From assembly GCF_021730435.1 (NCBI RefSeq), contig NZ_JABWGX010000002.1, forward strand, positions 186,001-250,000: DNA of 64,000 nucleotides. The letters run 5' to 3'. A program made the position numbers and the translations under genes. Shown here piece after piece: positions 8,086-18,143 of the stretch (position 1 is the stretch's first letter; every line of letters starts with the position of its first letter). Below the pieces are notes generated by a model. That model made no database searches. It was not told where the DNA came from and saw nothing but the letters and a program-made list of their open reading frames with translations. The stretch is from Xanthobacter agilis. GTDB taxonomy: Bacteria; Pseudomonadota; Alphaproteobacteria; Rhizobiales; Xanthobacteraceae.

Positions 8086-8274
8086 GTGCCCCCGTTCATC
8101 GTCGTCGCCCTGGGTGCCATCGGCGCCGTCGCCCTGGTGAAGCTGCTCGCCAATGAGACACGCCGCGCCAACGACCGCATGGACCGCCGCCGCGACGCCG
8201 AGACCACCCCGCTCAAGACCATTCCGCTGGAACGCGATCCCGTGACCGGCGACTACCGGCCCCGCCAATCCTGA
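8086..8274 (+). CDS. small single-pass membrane protein, unknown function
   Basis: A 62-residue protein with an N-terminal membrane helix (FIVVALGAIGAVALVKLL) and a charged cytoplasmic tail rich in Arg and Asp, ending DPVTGDYRPRQS. The start is a GTG preceded by a strong GGAG ribosome site, which outweighs a more upstream ATG at 7978. Short proteins with a membrane anchor and a DPVTGxYRP tail occur as hypothetical proteins in related genomes (from memory). It stands alone, and nothing in the context suggests a role. Confidence 0.6.
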   Translation: MPPFIVVALGAIGAVALVKLLANETRRANDRMDRRRDAETTPLKTIPLERDPVTGDYRPRQS

Positions 8275-8355
8275 CCCCTGGTCCCGCCCCCTCCTGGGGG
8301 CCGCGAACTCGCGGGCTCGGCCAAAGACCCGCCGTCCCGCGCACGGGCGTGGACT

Positions 8356-9375
8356 TCAATCCTTGGCGGGAGCACAGGCCACCGCGGCGCCGAGCGCGGC
8401 GGTGCCGCATCCGGCCGCGGCCGCCCGGCGCGCGATGACGCTGCGCCGATGCTCGCAGGTCAAAGCGTAGAGCCCCGCCCCCACCACCAGCACCATGCCC
8501 GCCGAGGTCCAGATGTCCGGCAGGTCGCCAAACACCAGATAGCCCGACACCAGGGCGCCGAACACCATCAGGTAGCGCAGCGGCGAGACCGAGGCGACCG
8601 GCGCATGGCGGAAGGCGAACACCAGCAGCACCGTGCCGGCGGCAAAGGCCACGGACGCGACGCCGACCACCGCCGCCGCCTGAAGTGACAACCCGTGCCA
8701 GGGCTCCCACAGCGCGAACATGGCGGCGCTCGCCACCAGCATGCTGCCCGAGGAGAAGCCCACCACCGCGCCTGGAATCTCCATGCCGATGCTCCGCGTC
8801 ATCACATCCCGCGAGGCGCCGGTGAAGGCCGCCAGCGCCGGCAGCAGCGCCATGGCGGAGAAGGTCGCGGGGTCCGGCCGGGTGACGATCAGCGCGCCGC
8901 AGAAGCCAATGACGATGGCGCACCAGCTGCGCCAGCTCACTTTCTCGCCCAGCAGCGGCACCGCCAGCGCCGTGGTCATCAAGGGCGCCACCATGTAGAT
9001 GGTGGTGGAGGACGCAATGGGCATCACCGCCAACGCCGCCACATAAAGGAAGGTGGTGAGCGCATCGAGCCCCGAGCGCGCCAGCACACGCGGACGGAAG
9101 GCCATGGGCAGGGCCGAAAGATCGCCGCCGCGCGCCACCAGCGCCAGAATGATCAGCGCCGACAGCAACGAGCGCAGAAAGATCGCTTCGCCGAGGGGAA
9201 TCTCGCGCACCGCCAGCTTCAGGCAGGTGTCGTTGGTGATGAACATGGCCATGGCCAACGCCATGGCCGCCACCCCTTTCACCGCCGAGCCCGCCGCGCC
9301 GGTAGTCCCTGACCTGCCATTGGCCGGCGCGCCGTTTCCGGCCGGCGCCCCATGCTGACTCGTCCCACTCGACAT
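8356..9375 (-). CDS. EamA-family (DMT) transporter
   Basis: A 339-residue inner-membrane protein of the drug/metabolite transporter superfamily. It has about ten hydrophobic helices arranged as two EamA repeats, preceded by a Gly/Ala/Thr-rich tail of about 35 residues and followed by a short Ala-rich C-terminus. Family members export amino acids, metabolites or S-adenosylmethionine; the substrate cannot be read here. The ATG has an AAGGA ribosome site. It lies downstream of moaA on the same strand but 360 bases away, so it is probably expressed separately. Confidence 0.85.
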   Translation of the reverse strand: MSSGTSQHGAPAGNGAPANGRSGTTGAAGSAVKGVAAMALAMAMFITNDTCLKLAVREIPLGEAIFLRSLLSALIILALVARGGDLSALPMAFRPRVLARSGLDALTTFLYVAALAVMPIASSTTIYMVAPLMTTALAVPLLGEKVSWRSWCAIVIGFCGALIVTRPDPATFSAMALLPALAAFTGASRDVMTRSIGMEIPGAVVGFSSGSMLVASAAMFALWEPWHGLSLQAAAVVGVASVAFAAGTVLLVFAFRHAPVASVSPLRYLMVFGALVSGYLVFGDLPDIWTSAGMVLVVGAGLYALTCEHRRSVIARRAAAAGCGTAALGAAVACAPAKD

Positions 9376-9735
9376 CGTCTATCCTTCGCGCCGCCTCCGG
9401 CGCGTGCATCTTCAAGCCATGGGCGGTATACGCCGGCGAGGCCGCGCCATCCGGTGCCTTGGCACCTCTTGACGGCAAAAGCCCCACGCCGGGCGTGCCA
9501 TGAACATGGCTGTCTGGCATGGTGTCGCGCCGTCGGCCCCCAGTCCTTGGCCGGTGCAGCGGGCTGCGCAGGCGCCGCACGGGCGTGACCACGGGTCCGT
9601 GACGGACGCGCACGGGATTTTGGTATTAGCCCATTCGGAGAGGTCGTCATCGTGCGCAAATGCCGCCGCTGGCGCGCCGGCCCTGCTCCGCGCGCATGGC
9701 GGCGCCGCCATTGCGCCACAATGGAAAACGGAACC
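9376..9735. other. intergenic gap between moaA and the EamA gene
   Basis: 360 bases with no supported coding sequence. Overlapping open frames on both strands lack domains and ribosome sites. It probably contains the EamA promoter, but no clear motif is visible. Confidence 0.5.
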
Positions 9736-10788
9736 TTACCCGCCGGTCGTGCTCATGTGGCGGTGCAGCGCCGGGCCGTGGGCGCGATCGATGACGAAGT
9801 CGTGGCCCTTCGGCTTGCGGAAGATGGCCGCATCGATGGCGGCGTGCAGCGCCGCGTCGGACGCCGAGGCGCGGAGCGGCGCCCGCAGATCGGCCGCATC
9901 CTCCTGCCCGAGGCACATGTAGAGGGTGCCGGTGCAGGTCACCCGCACCCGGTTGCAGCCTTCGCAGAAATTGTGGGTGAGCGGGGTGATGAAGCCGAGC
10001 CGGCCACCGGTCTCCTTCACCTCCACATAGCGGGCCGGGCCGCCGGTGCGATAGGCGATGTCGGACAGGGTGAAGCGCTCTTCCAGTCGCGCGCGCACGT
10101 CGGTGAGGGGCAGATACTGGTCCACCCGCTCCGCGCCGGTCTCGCCCAGCGGCATCACCTCGATGAGGGAGAGGTCGTACCCGGCCCCATGGGCCCAGGC
10201 CACGAGGTCGCCGATCTCGTCCCCATTCACGCCCTTGAGCGCCACCGTGTTGATCTTCACCTTGATGCCGGCCGACGCGGCAGCCTGAATGCCGTCCAGC
10301 ACGCGGGAGAGGTCGCCCCAGCGCGTCACCTGACGAAACTTGAGCGGGTCGAGGGTGTCGAGGGAAACGTTGATGCGCTTGACGCCGCAGCCTGCGAGGT
10401 CGCCCGCGTAACGCGACAGCAGGGAGCCGTTGGTGGTCAGCGTCACCTCGTCGAGGCGGCCGGTTTCCAGGTGGCGGGAGAGGCTGTGGAACAGGGTCAT
10501 CACGTCCCGCCGCACCAGGGGCTCGCCGCCGGTGAGGCGCAGCCGCCGCACGCCGCGCAGCACAAAGGCGCTGCACAGGCGGTCCAGCTCCTCCAGGCTC
10601 AGCAGCTCCGGCTTGGGCAGGAAGGTCATGTGCTCCGACATGCAGTAGACGCACCGGAAATCACAGCGGTCCGTCACCGAGACCCGCAGATAGGTCACGG
10701 CACGCCCGAAGGTGTCCACCAGCGGCCCGGCATCTCGGCCCGCGGCGACGCTGGGCCGGTCGATCAGGTCCCTCAACACGGCACTCAC
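9736..10788 (-). CDS. moaA: GTP 3',8-cyclase MoaA (molybdenum cofactor biosynthesis)
   Basis: A 350-residue radical-SAM enzyme that, with MoaC, converts GTP to cyclic pyranopterin monophosphate, the first step of molybdopterin synthesis. The N-terminal SAM-cluster cysteines are C42, C46 and C49 (CDFRCVYC). The C-terminal cluster motif FCEGCNRVR...C and the terminal GG needed for activity are present. Start choice: a GTG with AGGAG nine bases upstream gives the usual family length, and longer ATG starts exist up to 10968. No other Mo-cofactor genes are adjacent. Confidence 0.92.
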   Translation of the reverse strand: MSAVLRDLIDRPSVAAGRDAGPLVDTFGRAVTYLRVSVTDRCDFRCVYCMSEHMTFLPKPELLSLEELDRLCSAFVLRGVRRLRLTGGEPLVRRDVMTLFHSLSRHLETGRLDEVTLTTNGSLLSRYAGDLAGCGVKRINVSLDTLDPLKFRQVTRWGDLSRVLDGIQAAASAGIKVKINTVALKGVNGDEIGDLVAWAHGAGYDLSLIEVMPLGETGAERVDQYLPLTDVRARLEERFTLSDIAYRTGGPARYVEVKETGGRLGFITPLTHNFCEGCNRVRVTCTGTLYMCLGQEDAADLRAPLRASASDAALHAAIDAAIFRKPKGHDFVIDRAHGPALHRHMSTTGG

Positions 10789-10982
10789 CGCCTTGCTCTC
10801 CTCGCCATCCGTCCCACGCCACCCATCCGCCGGCTTACCGCCGATCTGAAGGTTTTCCGGCGCGCCTGCGGCAGCGCGCGGACTTCGGCGCATTCCCCTT
10901 ATATCGTATGCAACATGACCATGAACAGGGACGCCGGCGCACAAAGCCGCACCCGCCCGGATCGACACAGGACCGCCCCGCC

Positions 10983-11390
10983 ATGACCGACGAGATCACC
11001 CAGCAGGAGACCCCCCAGGCCCCGGCCGCGCCCGTGCCCGCCGCGTGGCCCACCGAGATCCGCCTGGCGGAGGACAAAAGCGCGCTGAACGTCGCCTTCG
11101 ACGACGGCGCAAGCTTCCGCATCCCGGCCGAGCTGCTGCGGGTGGAAAGCCCCTCGGCCGAAGTGCAGGGCCATGCTCCGCACGAAAAAGTGACGGTGGC
11201 GGGCAAGCGCGCCGTGCGCATCAGCGCGGTGGAGAGCGTGGGCAATTATGCCATCCGCCTCACCTTCGACGACGGCCATTCCACCGGCATCTATCCCTGG
11301 GCCCTGCTCTACCGCTACGGGCGCGACCAGGAGGGGCTCTTCACCGCCTATCTGGACGCGCTCAAGGCGCGCGGCCTGTCCCGAGGGTGA
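10983..11390 (+). CDS. DUF971 domain-containing protein
   Basis: A 135-residue soluble protein of the DUF971/GBBH-like N-terminal family. Members share a zinc-binding-like fold with the N-terminus of gamma-butyrobetaine hydroxylase, and some are linked to iron-sulfur cluster handling. The hallmark is [20 protein letters not shown] followed by IYPWALL. The first 20 residues are Pro/Ala-rich and poorly conserved. It is divergent from moaA; functional ties to molybdenum or Fe-S enzymes are only suggested by that. Confidence 0.85.
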   Translation: MTDEITQQETPQAPAAPVPAAWPTEIRLAEDKSALNVAFDDGASFRIPAELLRVESPSAEVQGHAPHEKVTVAGKRAVRISAVESVGNYAIRLTFDDGHSTGIYPWALLYRYGRDQEGLFTAYLDALKARGLSRG

Positions 11391-11411
11391 GGGCGCGAAC
11401 GCGCCGCGCCG

Positions 11412-13121
11412 TCACGATAAACCGGCGATGACCCCGTCCGGAGTGACGAAGATATGCTCCGCCGCCGGGTGGGAGGGCAGGCCCGGCATGGTCATGATGT
11501 CGCCGGCCAGCGCCACCACGAAGCCCGCGCCCGCGGACAGACGCACGTCGCGGATGGGCAGGGCGTGGCCGCTCGGCGCGTTGCGCACTGCGGGATCGGC
11601 CGAGAAGGAATATTGCGTCTTGGCCATGCACACCGGCAGCCGGCCGAAGCCCGCCGCCTCGAACTCCTTGAGGCGGTTGAGCGCGGTGGCGGAAAACTCC
11701 ACCCGGCCGGCGGCATAGATCTCCCGCGCCACGGTCTCGATCTTGTCCTTGAGCGGCATCTCGTCAGGATAGAGGAAGCGGAACGCGGACGGCTGCGCGG
11801 CCAGGTCCCGCACCGCGCGCGCCAGATCCTCGGCGCCGCGCCCGCCCTCGGCCCAATGGGAGCAGACATGGACCGTGACGCCCAGCGCGCCGAGCGCGTC
11901 GCGCACCGCCTCCACTTCAGCCGGCGTGTCGGACGTGAAGCGGTTGAGCGCCACCGCCACTGGCAGGCCAAACTTGGCGAGATTCGCCACATGCCGCTTC
12001 AGATTGGCGGTGCCCTCGACCACCGCCGCCACATTTTCCGGGCCAAGCTCCTTCACCGGCACGCCGCCATGCATCTTGAGCGCCCGGATGGTGGCCACCA
12101 CCACCGCAGCCGCGGGCGCGAGCCCCGCCTGCCGGCACTTGATGTCCAGGAACTTCTCGGCGCCGAGATCGGCGCCGAAGCCGGCCTCCGTCACCACATA
12201 ATCGGCAAGCGCCAGGGCGCTGCCGGTGGCCATCACCGAATTGCAGCCGTGGGCGATGTTGGCGAAGGGGCCGCCATGCACCAGGGCCGGCGTGCCCTCC
12301 ATGGTCTGTACCAGGTTCGGCTGGAAGGCATCGCGCAGCAGCGCCGCCATGGAGCCGATGCCATTCAGTTCCGCCGCAGTCACCATGCGGCGGCCGCGGG
12401 TCTGGCCCACCACCATGCGCGACAGGCGCGCCTCCAGGTCGTCGAGCCCGTCGGCGAGGCAGAAGATGGCCATCACCTCGCTCGCCACCGTGATGTCGAA
12501 GCCGTCCTCGCGCGGGAAGCCGTTGGGCGGACCGCCGAGCCCGACCGTGATCGACCGCAGCGCCCGGTCATTCAGGTCCATCACCCGCCGCCAGGAGATG
12601 CGCCGGGCATCGAGATCGAGGCCGTTGCCCCAGTAGATATGGTTGTCGATCAGCGCCGACAGCAGGTTGTGGGCGGCGGAGATGGCGTGGATGTCGCCGG
12701 TGAAGTGCAGGTTGATGTCCTGCATGGGGATGATCTGCGCCTGCCCGCCGCCGGTGGCGCCGCCCTTGGCGCCGAACACCGGGCCAAGCGACGGCTCGCG
12801 CAGGCACACGGCGGTCCGCTCGCCGAGCCGCGACAAGGCGTCGCCGAGGCCGATGGTGGTGGTGGTCTTGCCCTCGCCCGCCGGCGTGGGGCTGATGGCC
12901 GTGACCAGGATCAGCTTGCCGGTCGGCGCGCGGTCCGGCCGGGCGAAGAGATCGGCGACGAAATCCAGCGACAGCTTGGCCTTGTGGGGGCCATAGCGGA
13001 AGATGGCGTCGGGGGGAATGGACAGCTTGGCCGCCACATCCGCGATGGGCAGCGGCGTCACGCGCGCCGCGATGGCGGCATCGGACGCCGGATCGATGGA
13101 ACGGGCGGTTCTGTCATGCAT
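11412..13121 (-). CDS. fhs: formate--tetrahydrofolate ligase
   Basis: A 569-residue cytosolic enzyme joining formate to tetrahydrofolate with ATP, supplying 10-formyl-THF for C1 metabolism. The P-loop [18 protein letters not shown] and the conserved [11 protein letters not shown] and [10 protein letters not shown] segments are all present, and the length is normal. The ATG chosen begins the conserved region; the frame upstream is unlikely to be translated. In C1-using or nitrogen-fixing relatives it feeds serine and purine synthesis. No other folate genes are linked. Confidence 0.93.
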   Translation of the reverse strand: MHDRTARSIDPASDAAIAARVTPLPIADVAAKLSIPPDAIFRYGPHKAKLSLDFVADLFARPDRAPTGKLILVTAISPTPAGEGKTTTTIGLGDALSRLGERTAVCLREPSLGPVFGAKGGATGGGQAQIIPMQDINLHFTGDIHAISAAHNLLSALIDNHIYWGNGLDLDARRISWRRVMDLNDRALRSITVGLGGPPNGFPREDGFDITVASEVMAIFCLADGLDDLEARLSRMVVGQTRGRRMVTAAELNGIGSMAALLRDAFQPNLVQTMEGTPALVHGGPFANIAHGCNSVMATGSALALADYVVTEAGFGADLGAEKFLDIKCRQAGLAPAAAVVVATIRALKMHGGVPVKELGPENVAAVVEGTANLKRHVANLAKFGLPVAVALNRFTSDTPAEVEAVRDALGALGVTVHVCSHWAEGGRGAEDLARAVRDLAAQPSAFRFLYPDEMPLKDKIETVAREIYAAGRVEFSATALNRLKEFEAAGFGRLPVCMAKTQYSFSADPAVRNAPSGHALPIRDVRLSAGAGFVVALAGDIMTMPGLPSHPAAEHIFVTPDGVIAGLS

Positions 13122-13401
13122 CAGGCAATGTCCCGGCGGTCTGGAGCGCGCGACCCTAAAGCAGCCGCCGCCCCTCCCGCAACGCGGCATGGCCCCGAAA
13201 TCCCGCGGAAAGCGACCCTGGAGGGGCAAAAAACGGCCCTGGCGCGCGAAAACGGATCAAGGATAGGCTCCTTGACGCGCCAAAACCCGAACAGCGGGCC
13301 AAATCCCGGCGGCGTCCACGCCGGACCATTCACGTGATGCCGCCACATCATGCGGACCACGATCCGCCATCGCCCGCGCGCGGGTCATGGCTCCGTCTGG
13401 G
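13122..13401. other. fhs upstream region with a small inverted repeat
   Basis: The gap between two minus-strand genes contains the perfect inverted repeat TCAAGGA-TAGGC-TCCTTGA (13257-13275). It could be an operator for fhs or a weak terminator for the cyclase gene. I looked for a ZTP (pfl) riboswitch, known upstream of fhs in some bacteria, and did not find its conserved core. Confidence 0.35.
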
Positions 13402-14598
13402 TCACGGCTGCGGCACCTGGGGATCGAGCACGGAGCGGTCGCGGCCGGAGCGCTTGGCCGCATAGACCATGACATCGGCGCGGTGGATGACCTCGGCCGG
13501 GGTTTCCGTCGGCCCGGCCTCGGCGATGCCGAAGCTGACGGTGACCGCGCGGCCGTCGCTGAGGTCGTCGAACACCGCATCGCGCAAGGCGCGCCGCACC
13601 CGCTCCACGATGGCGAGCGCCGCCTCGCCGGAGGCGCGGGGCAGCAGCAGCACGAATTCCTCGCCGCCGAAGCGCGAGGCCACGTCCCAGTGCCGCAGCT
13701 CACCCGAGAGAATTTCGGCGAACTGCTTGAGCACCCGGTCGCCGGCGGCATGGCCGAAGGTGTCATTGATGGCCTTGAAGTGATCGAGATCACCATAGGC
13801 GATGCTCACCGGCCGCATCCCGGCATCGCGCCAGACCGCCTCCGCCTCCAGGTGAAAGCCGCGCCGGTTGAGAAGGCCGGTCAGTGTGTCCGATCCGCTG
13901 TCGCGACGGAAATCCTCGATCACGTCCAGCGCCACCGCCACGAACAACATCAGCGCGATCAGCAGGCCGCTGATGAACACGCTGAAATTCATCACCTGCC
14001 AGAAGGGGGAGGCGGCGAAAGCCCGGCGCAGCTCTTCCGGATCGGCGCCGGCCGCCACCAGATGATCGTAGCGGGCAAGATCCCCCAAGATGGGGGCCGT
14101 CAAGACGGTGCGCACGAAGAAGTGCAGCCCGAACAGCAGCAGCACCCAGAAAAAGGCGAGGTCCAGCCCCCTGCGCCGCCCCTGCATGCGCAGGGCCACC
14201 GCAATGACAATGATACCATAGCCGAAATTCTGCACATAGATGCGCAAGATCAGGCTGCGGTCCACATAATAGAAATAGGCGCTCAGGACGACAACGGCCA
14301 CCGCCACGATCACCGTCAACCGGTCGCGACGCGGCTCATGAAACCTCAAGGCCACGCCCTTGGCGAGAAGCGAGATGCACAGCGTGTAGATCACCGCCGA
14401 GACGACGGCGTTCAACCCGCTATCACGCGGGATGGACAGCATCTGCGACAAAGCCGCGAGCATGAAGCAGAAGAAGGACAGCGACAGCAGCAGAATATAG
14501 AGACGCTCTCGGCGGTGCGTCCATACCCCAAAATACAGGGCGGAAAAGAAGAAGGCGATGATCGGCCCGGTGTAGATGTAGAGGCCCCCGGTGCCCAT
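13402..14598 (-). CDS. membrane-bound diguanylate cyclase (GGDEF)
   Basis: A 398-residue inner-membrane protein with about seven N-terminal membrane helices (to about residue 235) and a C-terminal GGDEF domain that makes cyclic di-GMP from two GTP. The active-site loop reads GGEEF at 311-315. The inhibitory I-site RxxD is intact (R302-D305), so product feedback is expected. LTGLLNRRGF and DLDHFKAINDTFGH complete the catalytic signature. There is no EAL domain. The membrane part resembles a sensor, but its signal is unknown. Confidence 0.9.
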   Translation of the reverse strand: MGTGGLYIYTGPIIAFFFSALYFGVWTHRRERLYILLLSLSFFCFMLAALSQMLSIPRDSGLNAVVSAVIYTLCISLLAKGVALRFHEPRRDRLTVIVAVAVVVLSAYFYYVDRSLILRIYVQNFGYGIIVIAVALRMQGRRRGLDLAFFWVLLLFGLHFFVRTVLTAPILGDLARYDHLVAAGADPEELRRAFAASPFWQVMNFSVFISGLLIALMLFVAVALDVIEDFRRDSGSDTLTGLLNRRGFHLEAEAVWRDAGMRPVSIAYGDLDHFKAINDTFGHAAGDRVLKQFAEILSGELRHWDVASRFGGEEFVLLLPRASGEAALAIVERVRRALRDAVFDDLSDGRAVTVSFGIAEAGPTETPAEVIHRADVMVYAAKRSGRDRSVLDPQVPQP

Positions 14599-14762
14599 TC
14601 TGGTCTCCGCTACCCGACGTGATCGACGCCCGCCGATGGGCGCCTGGCGCCGGCCCCCTCTCCCCCGCCGCGCGCGTCAGCCGGAGCCCCCGCGCGGGCA
14701 CGCCCCGTTGCAACCGAGCTGGGGTCTCTACCCCCTCGATGCCGGGAGTCAAGCCCGCTCCG

Positions 14763-15164
14763 TCAACGCCTGTAGACCCACACCCTCAGTTCATCCTTGA
14801 GGCGGCGGAAATCGTAGAATGTGAAGGCCAGGAGTGCCGTTGCGGCAACCGCCAGCACCAAGGAGACGCTGGTGGGCCATTCGAGCGCCGAGGCGGAGAA
14901 ATCGTAGACAAGATAGGCCAGGAGCACCGTCACGGTGAGGGCGATGCCGAAATAGATTCGCGCATCGACCCGCGCGAGGGCGATGCCCACCCCCACCCAG
15001 ATGACGATGGCGATCAGGATGGCCCAGCCCCAGCCGAGCCCGAACTGCCGCGCCACGAAGCTGCCGCCGGACGCGCATAAGAGGACGAAGCCGATCAGCA
15101 GCAGCAGCCCGGCCCGCAGGCGGAGGATCGAGGCCTTTTGCGCTCCGGTGGAGGGGCTGGACAT
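14763..15164 (-). CDS. small integral membrane protein, unknown function
   Basis: A 133-residue protein with four hydrophobic helices and a basic C-terminus (FRRLKDELRVWVYRR). I recognise no family. The ATG is chosen at the start of the hydrophilic MSSPSTGAQ leader; the much longer frame upstream overlaps the divergent lipid-kinase gene. It shares a 63-base divergent promoter region with that gene, so the two may be co-regulated. Confidence 0.65.
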   Translation of the reverse strand: MSSPSTGAQKASILRLRAGLLLLIGFVLLCASGGSFVARQFGLGWGWAILIAIVIWVGVGIALARVDARIYFGIALTVTVLLAYLVYDFSASALEWPTSVSLVLAVAATALLAFTFYDFRRLKDELRVWVYRR

Positions 15165-15227
15165 GATGCCTTTCCTTTTGGTGTGATCGCGCCCGCCCCA
15201 ACGGGACGGCAGAGGGGGAGCCCTACG

Positions 15228-16151
15228 ATGCGGCGAATGCTCGTCGTACTCAATGCCAAAGCCGGCCATCTCCTCGATCTCGGGGCCGATCCGGTGCGCC
15301 GGCAGGTGGAGGCCGCCCTTTCCCGCGCCGATCGCGACGTGCAGGTGGTGGTCGCGGAGGGTGACGAGATGTGCCGCCTGATCCGCGAGGCGCCCGAGGC
15401 CGGCCATGACACGGTGGTGGTGGGCGGCGGCGACGGCACCCTCTCCTATGCCGCCTCCCTTTATGCCAATACCGACACCGTCCTGGGCGTGCTGCCGCTC
15501 GGCACCATGAACCTGCTCGCCTACGACATCGGCCTGCCGCGCGACCTGGAGGGTGCGCTTGACGCGCTCCACACCGCCCGGCCCATGCGGATCGACCTCG
15601 GCACCCTCAACGGCCGCCCGTTTCACGGGGTTTCGGGCGTCGGCTTCTTCAGTCAGATGGCGCTGGCGCGGGAGCAGGAACGGGAGCGGCATTCGCGCGC
15701 GGTGGGCTGGCTCATCGCTCTGGCCAAGGCGGCGTTCCGCGCCGGCCGCATCTCCCTGGAACTGGAGGTGGCCGGCGTGTCGCACCCGGTGGAGGCCTAT
15801 GCGGCGCTCGTCACCGTGAACGCCTTCGACGCGCCGGGCCTGCACCGCTCAAGGCTGGACGGCGGACTGCTGGAGGTCATGGTGGCCGAGGATCGCGGGG
15901 CGCTGGCGCGGCTGAGGGCGGGCGCGGACGTGCTGGTGGGCGCGTGGCGCGACAATCCGGGCATCCATCTCTTCACCACCCGGCGCGTGACCATCCATGC
16001 CCGGCGCCGCCGCGCCTGGGTCGCCACCGACGGCGAGGTCACCCGCGAAAACCTGCCGCTGCGCTATGTCATCGACCCCGGCGCGCTGAACCTCCTGGTC
16101 CCGCGCACCGCTCCCCAATGGCGGACACGACGGGCCGACGATGTGACATAA
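15228..16151 (+). CDS. diacylglycerol/lipid kinase family protein
   Basis: A 307-residue enzyme with the DAGK catalytic fold (YegS/DgkB type). It has the nucleotide-binding GGGDGTLS (66-73) and PLGTMN (90-95) motifs, and a C-terminal beta-sandwich with [12 protein letters not shown]. It is expected to phosphorylate a membrane lipid with ATP at the inner face of the membrane; the actual lipid is unknown. A strong GGGGGAG ribosome site fixes the ATG over an earlier frame opening at 15138. It is divergent from the four-helix membrane protein. Confidence 0.87.
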   Translation: MRRMLVVLNAKAGHLLDLGADPVRRQVEAALSRADRDVQVVVAEGDEMCRLIREAPEAGHDTVVVGGGDGTLSYAASLYANTDTVLGVLPLGTMNLLAYDIGLPRDLEGALDALHTARPMRIDLGTLNGRPFHGVSGVGFFSQMALAREQERERHSRAVGWLIALAKAAFRAGRISLELEVAGVSHPVEAYAALVTVNAFDAPGLHRSRLDGGLLEVMVAEDRGALARLRAGADVLVGAWRDNPGIHLFTTRRVTIHARRRRAWVATDGEVTRENLPLRYVIDPGALNLLVPRTAPQWRTRRADDVT

Positions 16152-16201
16152 GGGAAGGCGCGCGGCGCCGATAAGGATCGCGAGGCCGGGCGGCAGCGGC
16201 T

Positions 16202-16315
16202 ATGGTCGCCCCCCTTTCCGCGAGTCCTCCCATGTCGCCCACCATGTCCCCCACGGCAACGCTCTCATTCGCGCCCCCCGCGCCTATTCCCGCGCCCGTT
16301 CCGGCGGCCGCCTGA
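16202..16315 (+). CDS. putative Pro/Ala-rich leader ORF coupled to sfsA
   Basis: A 37-residue frame ([14 protein letters not shown]..., ending PVPAAA) whose TGA overlaps the sfsA ATG as TGATG. The sfsA start has no Shine-Dalgarno sequence, so translational coupling from this leader would explain how sfsA is translated. The peptide has no recognisable fold, and low-complexity Pro-rich frames arise easily in GC-rich DNA. Existence is uncertain. Confidence 0.3.
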   Translation: MVAPLSASPPMSPTMSPTATLSFAPPAPIPAPVPAAA

Positions 16316-17028
16316 TGCGCTTTTCCGAGCCCCTGATCCCGGCCCGCCTGATTCGCCGCTACAAGCGCTTCCTGGCCGATGTGGTGCTGGCGGACGGCAC
16401 TGAGACCACCGCCCATGTGGCCAATTCCGGCGCCATGATGGGTCTCGACGCGCCGGACAGCCGGGTCTGGCTCTCGCGCAGCGCCAACCCGGCGCGCAAG
16501 CTGCCCCTGAGCTGGGAACTGGTGGAAGCCGACTTCGGCGCTGGCCCCGAGCTGGTGGGCGTCAACACGATGCATCCCAACGCCTTGGTGGCGGCCGCCA
16601 TCGCCGGCGGACAGGTGCCCGGCCTTGCCGGCTATGCCCGCATGCGGCGGGAGGTGAAATATGGCGTCAACAGCCGCATCGACATCCTTCTGGAGGATGA
16701 CGACCGCCCCGCCTGCCTGGTGGAGGTGAAGAATGTGCACCTGATGCGCGTCCCCGGCGCCGCCGAGTTTCCCGATTGCGTGACCGCCCGCGGCGCCAAG
16801 CATCTGGTGGAGCTGGCCGCCCAGGCGCGCGAGGGCCGCCGCGCGGTGATGGTCTACCTCAGCCAGATCGGCTCGGCCCGCTCCATCGGCCTCGCCCGCG
16901 ATCTCGACCCCGGCTACGGCGCCGCCTTCGATGCCGCCCGCGCCGCCGGAGTGGAGGCGTTCGCCCTCACCTGCCGCATCAGCCTTGAGGGCATTGCCGT
17001 GACCGACGCCATTCCCATGATCGGCTGA
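16315..17028 (+). CDS. sfsA: SfsA DNA/RNA nuclease family protein
   Basis: A 237-residue protein of the sugar fermentation stimulation family, with an OB-fold N-terminus and a PD-(D/E)xK nuclease-like core. [12 protein letters not shown] (14-25) and [15 protein letters not shown] followed by CLVEVKNV are diagnostic. The E. coli homologue was named for effects on maltose metabolism and is annotated as a DNA-binding protein or nuclease; the physiological role is unclear. The N-terminus aligns with the family at the chosen ATG, although no ribosome site precedes it. Map follows on the same strand after 174 bases. Confidence 0.92.
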   Translation: MRFSEPLIPARLIRRYKRFLADVVLADGTETTAHVANSGAMMGLDAPDSRVWLSRSANPARKLPLSWELVEADFGAGPELVGVNTMHPNALVAAAIAGGQVPGLAGYARMRREVKYGVNSRIDILLEDDDRPACLVEVKNVHLMRVPGAAEFPDCVTARGAKHLVELAAQAREGRRAVMVYLSQIGSARSIGLARDLDPGYGAAFDAARAAGVEAFALTCRISLEGIAVTDAIPMIG

Positions 17029-17202
17029 CCCCGCCGAGGCAGCTTGAGCGTGACCGGCTACCCCCGCCGCAGACGGCCGCGCGCGCACGATTTGTGCGCC
17101 AACGCTTGCTTTGGCGGCGTGTTGGCATAAATCTTGGGGCACGGCATCCGATCAGAAGAGTTCCGTCCGCGCCCCTGCGGCGCCCGGCGAGAAGGCGACA
17201 TC

Positions 17203-18030
17203 ATGACCTATGTGGAAGCGGCGGACGCGCCGCTCAGAAAGACGGGACACATCAAGCTCTACGGCCCGGACGGCTTCGAGGGCATGCGCAAGGCCGGTCG
17301 CCTGGCCGCCGAGATTCTCGACGCCATCGCCGAGATGATCGGCCCCGGCGTCACCACCGCCGCCGTCGACACCCTGGTCTATGACTATGCCGTCGCTCAC
17401 GGCGCCTACCCGGCCACACTGATGTATCGCGGCTACCGCTACTCGGTGTGCACCTCCATCAACCATGTGGTCTGCCACGGCATGCCCAATTCCCGCCCGC
17501 TGCGCGAAGGCGACATCGTCAATGTGGACGTGACCATCGTGCTCGACGGCTGGTATGGGGATTCAAGCCGCATGTATGCCATCGGCCCCATCCCGCGCCG
17601 GGCCGAGCGGCTGCTCGAGGTGACCTATGACTCCATGATGCTCGGCATCGCCGCCATCAAGCCCGGCGGTCATGTGGGCGACATCGGCGCGGCGATCCAG
17701 GACTTCGTCGAGCCCCAGCACATGAGCGTGGTGCGGGACTTCTGCGGCCACGGCGTCGGCCGCGTGTTCCACGACGAGCCGAACATCGTGCATGTGGGCC
17801 GGCGCGGCGAAGGGCCGGAACTGGTGCCGGGCATGATCTTCACCGTCGAGCCGATGATCAATCTCGGCCGGCCCCATGTGAAGGTGCTCTCCGACGGCTG
17901 GACCGCCGTGACCCGCGACCGCTCGCTGTCCGCCCAGTTCGAACATGCGGTGGGGGTCACCGAGACCGGCGTCGAGATCTTCACCCTGAGCCCGAAGGGC
18001 TATGACAAGCCGCCCTATGCCGTCGCCTGA
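17203..18030 (+). CDS. map: type I methionine aminopeptidase
   Basis: A 275-residue cytosolic dimetal peptidase that removes the initiator methionine from nascent proteins. The metal ligands D109, D120, H183, E216 and E247 are all present, with catalytic H92 in VVCHGMPN. The protein is slightly longer than the 264 residues of E. coli, with a short N-terminal extension. The chosen ATG follows GAAGGCGA; an in-frame ATG at 17134 would add 23 poorly conserved residues. RadC follows on the same strand. Confidence 0.94.
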   Translation: MTYVEAADAPLRKTGHIKLYGPDGFEGMRKAGRLAAEILDAIAEMIGPGVTTAAVDTLVYDYAVAHGAYPATLMYRGYRYSVCTSINHVVCHGMPNSRPLREGDIVNVDVTIVLDGWYGDSSRMYAIGPIPRRAERLLEVTYDSMMLGIAAIKPGGHVGDIGAAIQDFVEPQHMSVVRDFCGHGVGRVFHDEPNIVHVGRRGEGPELVPGMIFTVEPMINLGRPHVKVLSDGWTAVTRDRSLSAQFEHAVGVTETGVEIFTLSPKGYDKPPYAVA

Positions 18031-18143
18031 CGACACCACGGGCAAGGCCCGCAAGCGGCATAGCCCGCGGGCCGGAAAATGAGCACCATGCGGGCGGATC
18101 GATTCGATCCGTCCGCATGTCTGGAGTGACGGGGAGAGGGACC

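Noticed and set aside
9412..9711. 99-codon minus-strand frame between moaA and the EamA gene
   Set aside because: Cys/Arg/Ala-rich composition without homology or a start signal.
13122..13230. Possible ZTP (pfl) riboswitch upstream of fhs
   Set aside because: A CCGCCGGG segment is present, but the rest of the conserved pseudoknot core is not.
11454..13337. Plus-strand 627-codon frame over fhs
   Set aside because: Antisense to formate-THF ligase, with no recognisable motifs.
17121..17137. TGGCAT-N5-TTGG upstream of map, resembling a sigma-54 promoter
   Set aside because: The -12 element reads TTGG instead of TTGC, and map is a housekeeping gene, so the match is probably chance.
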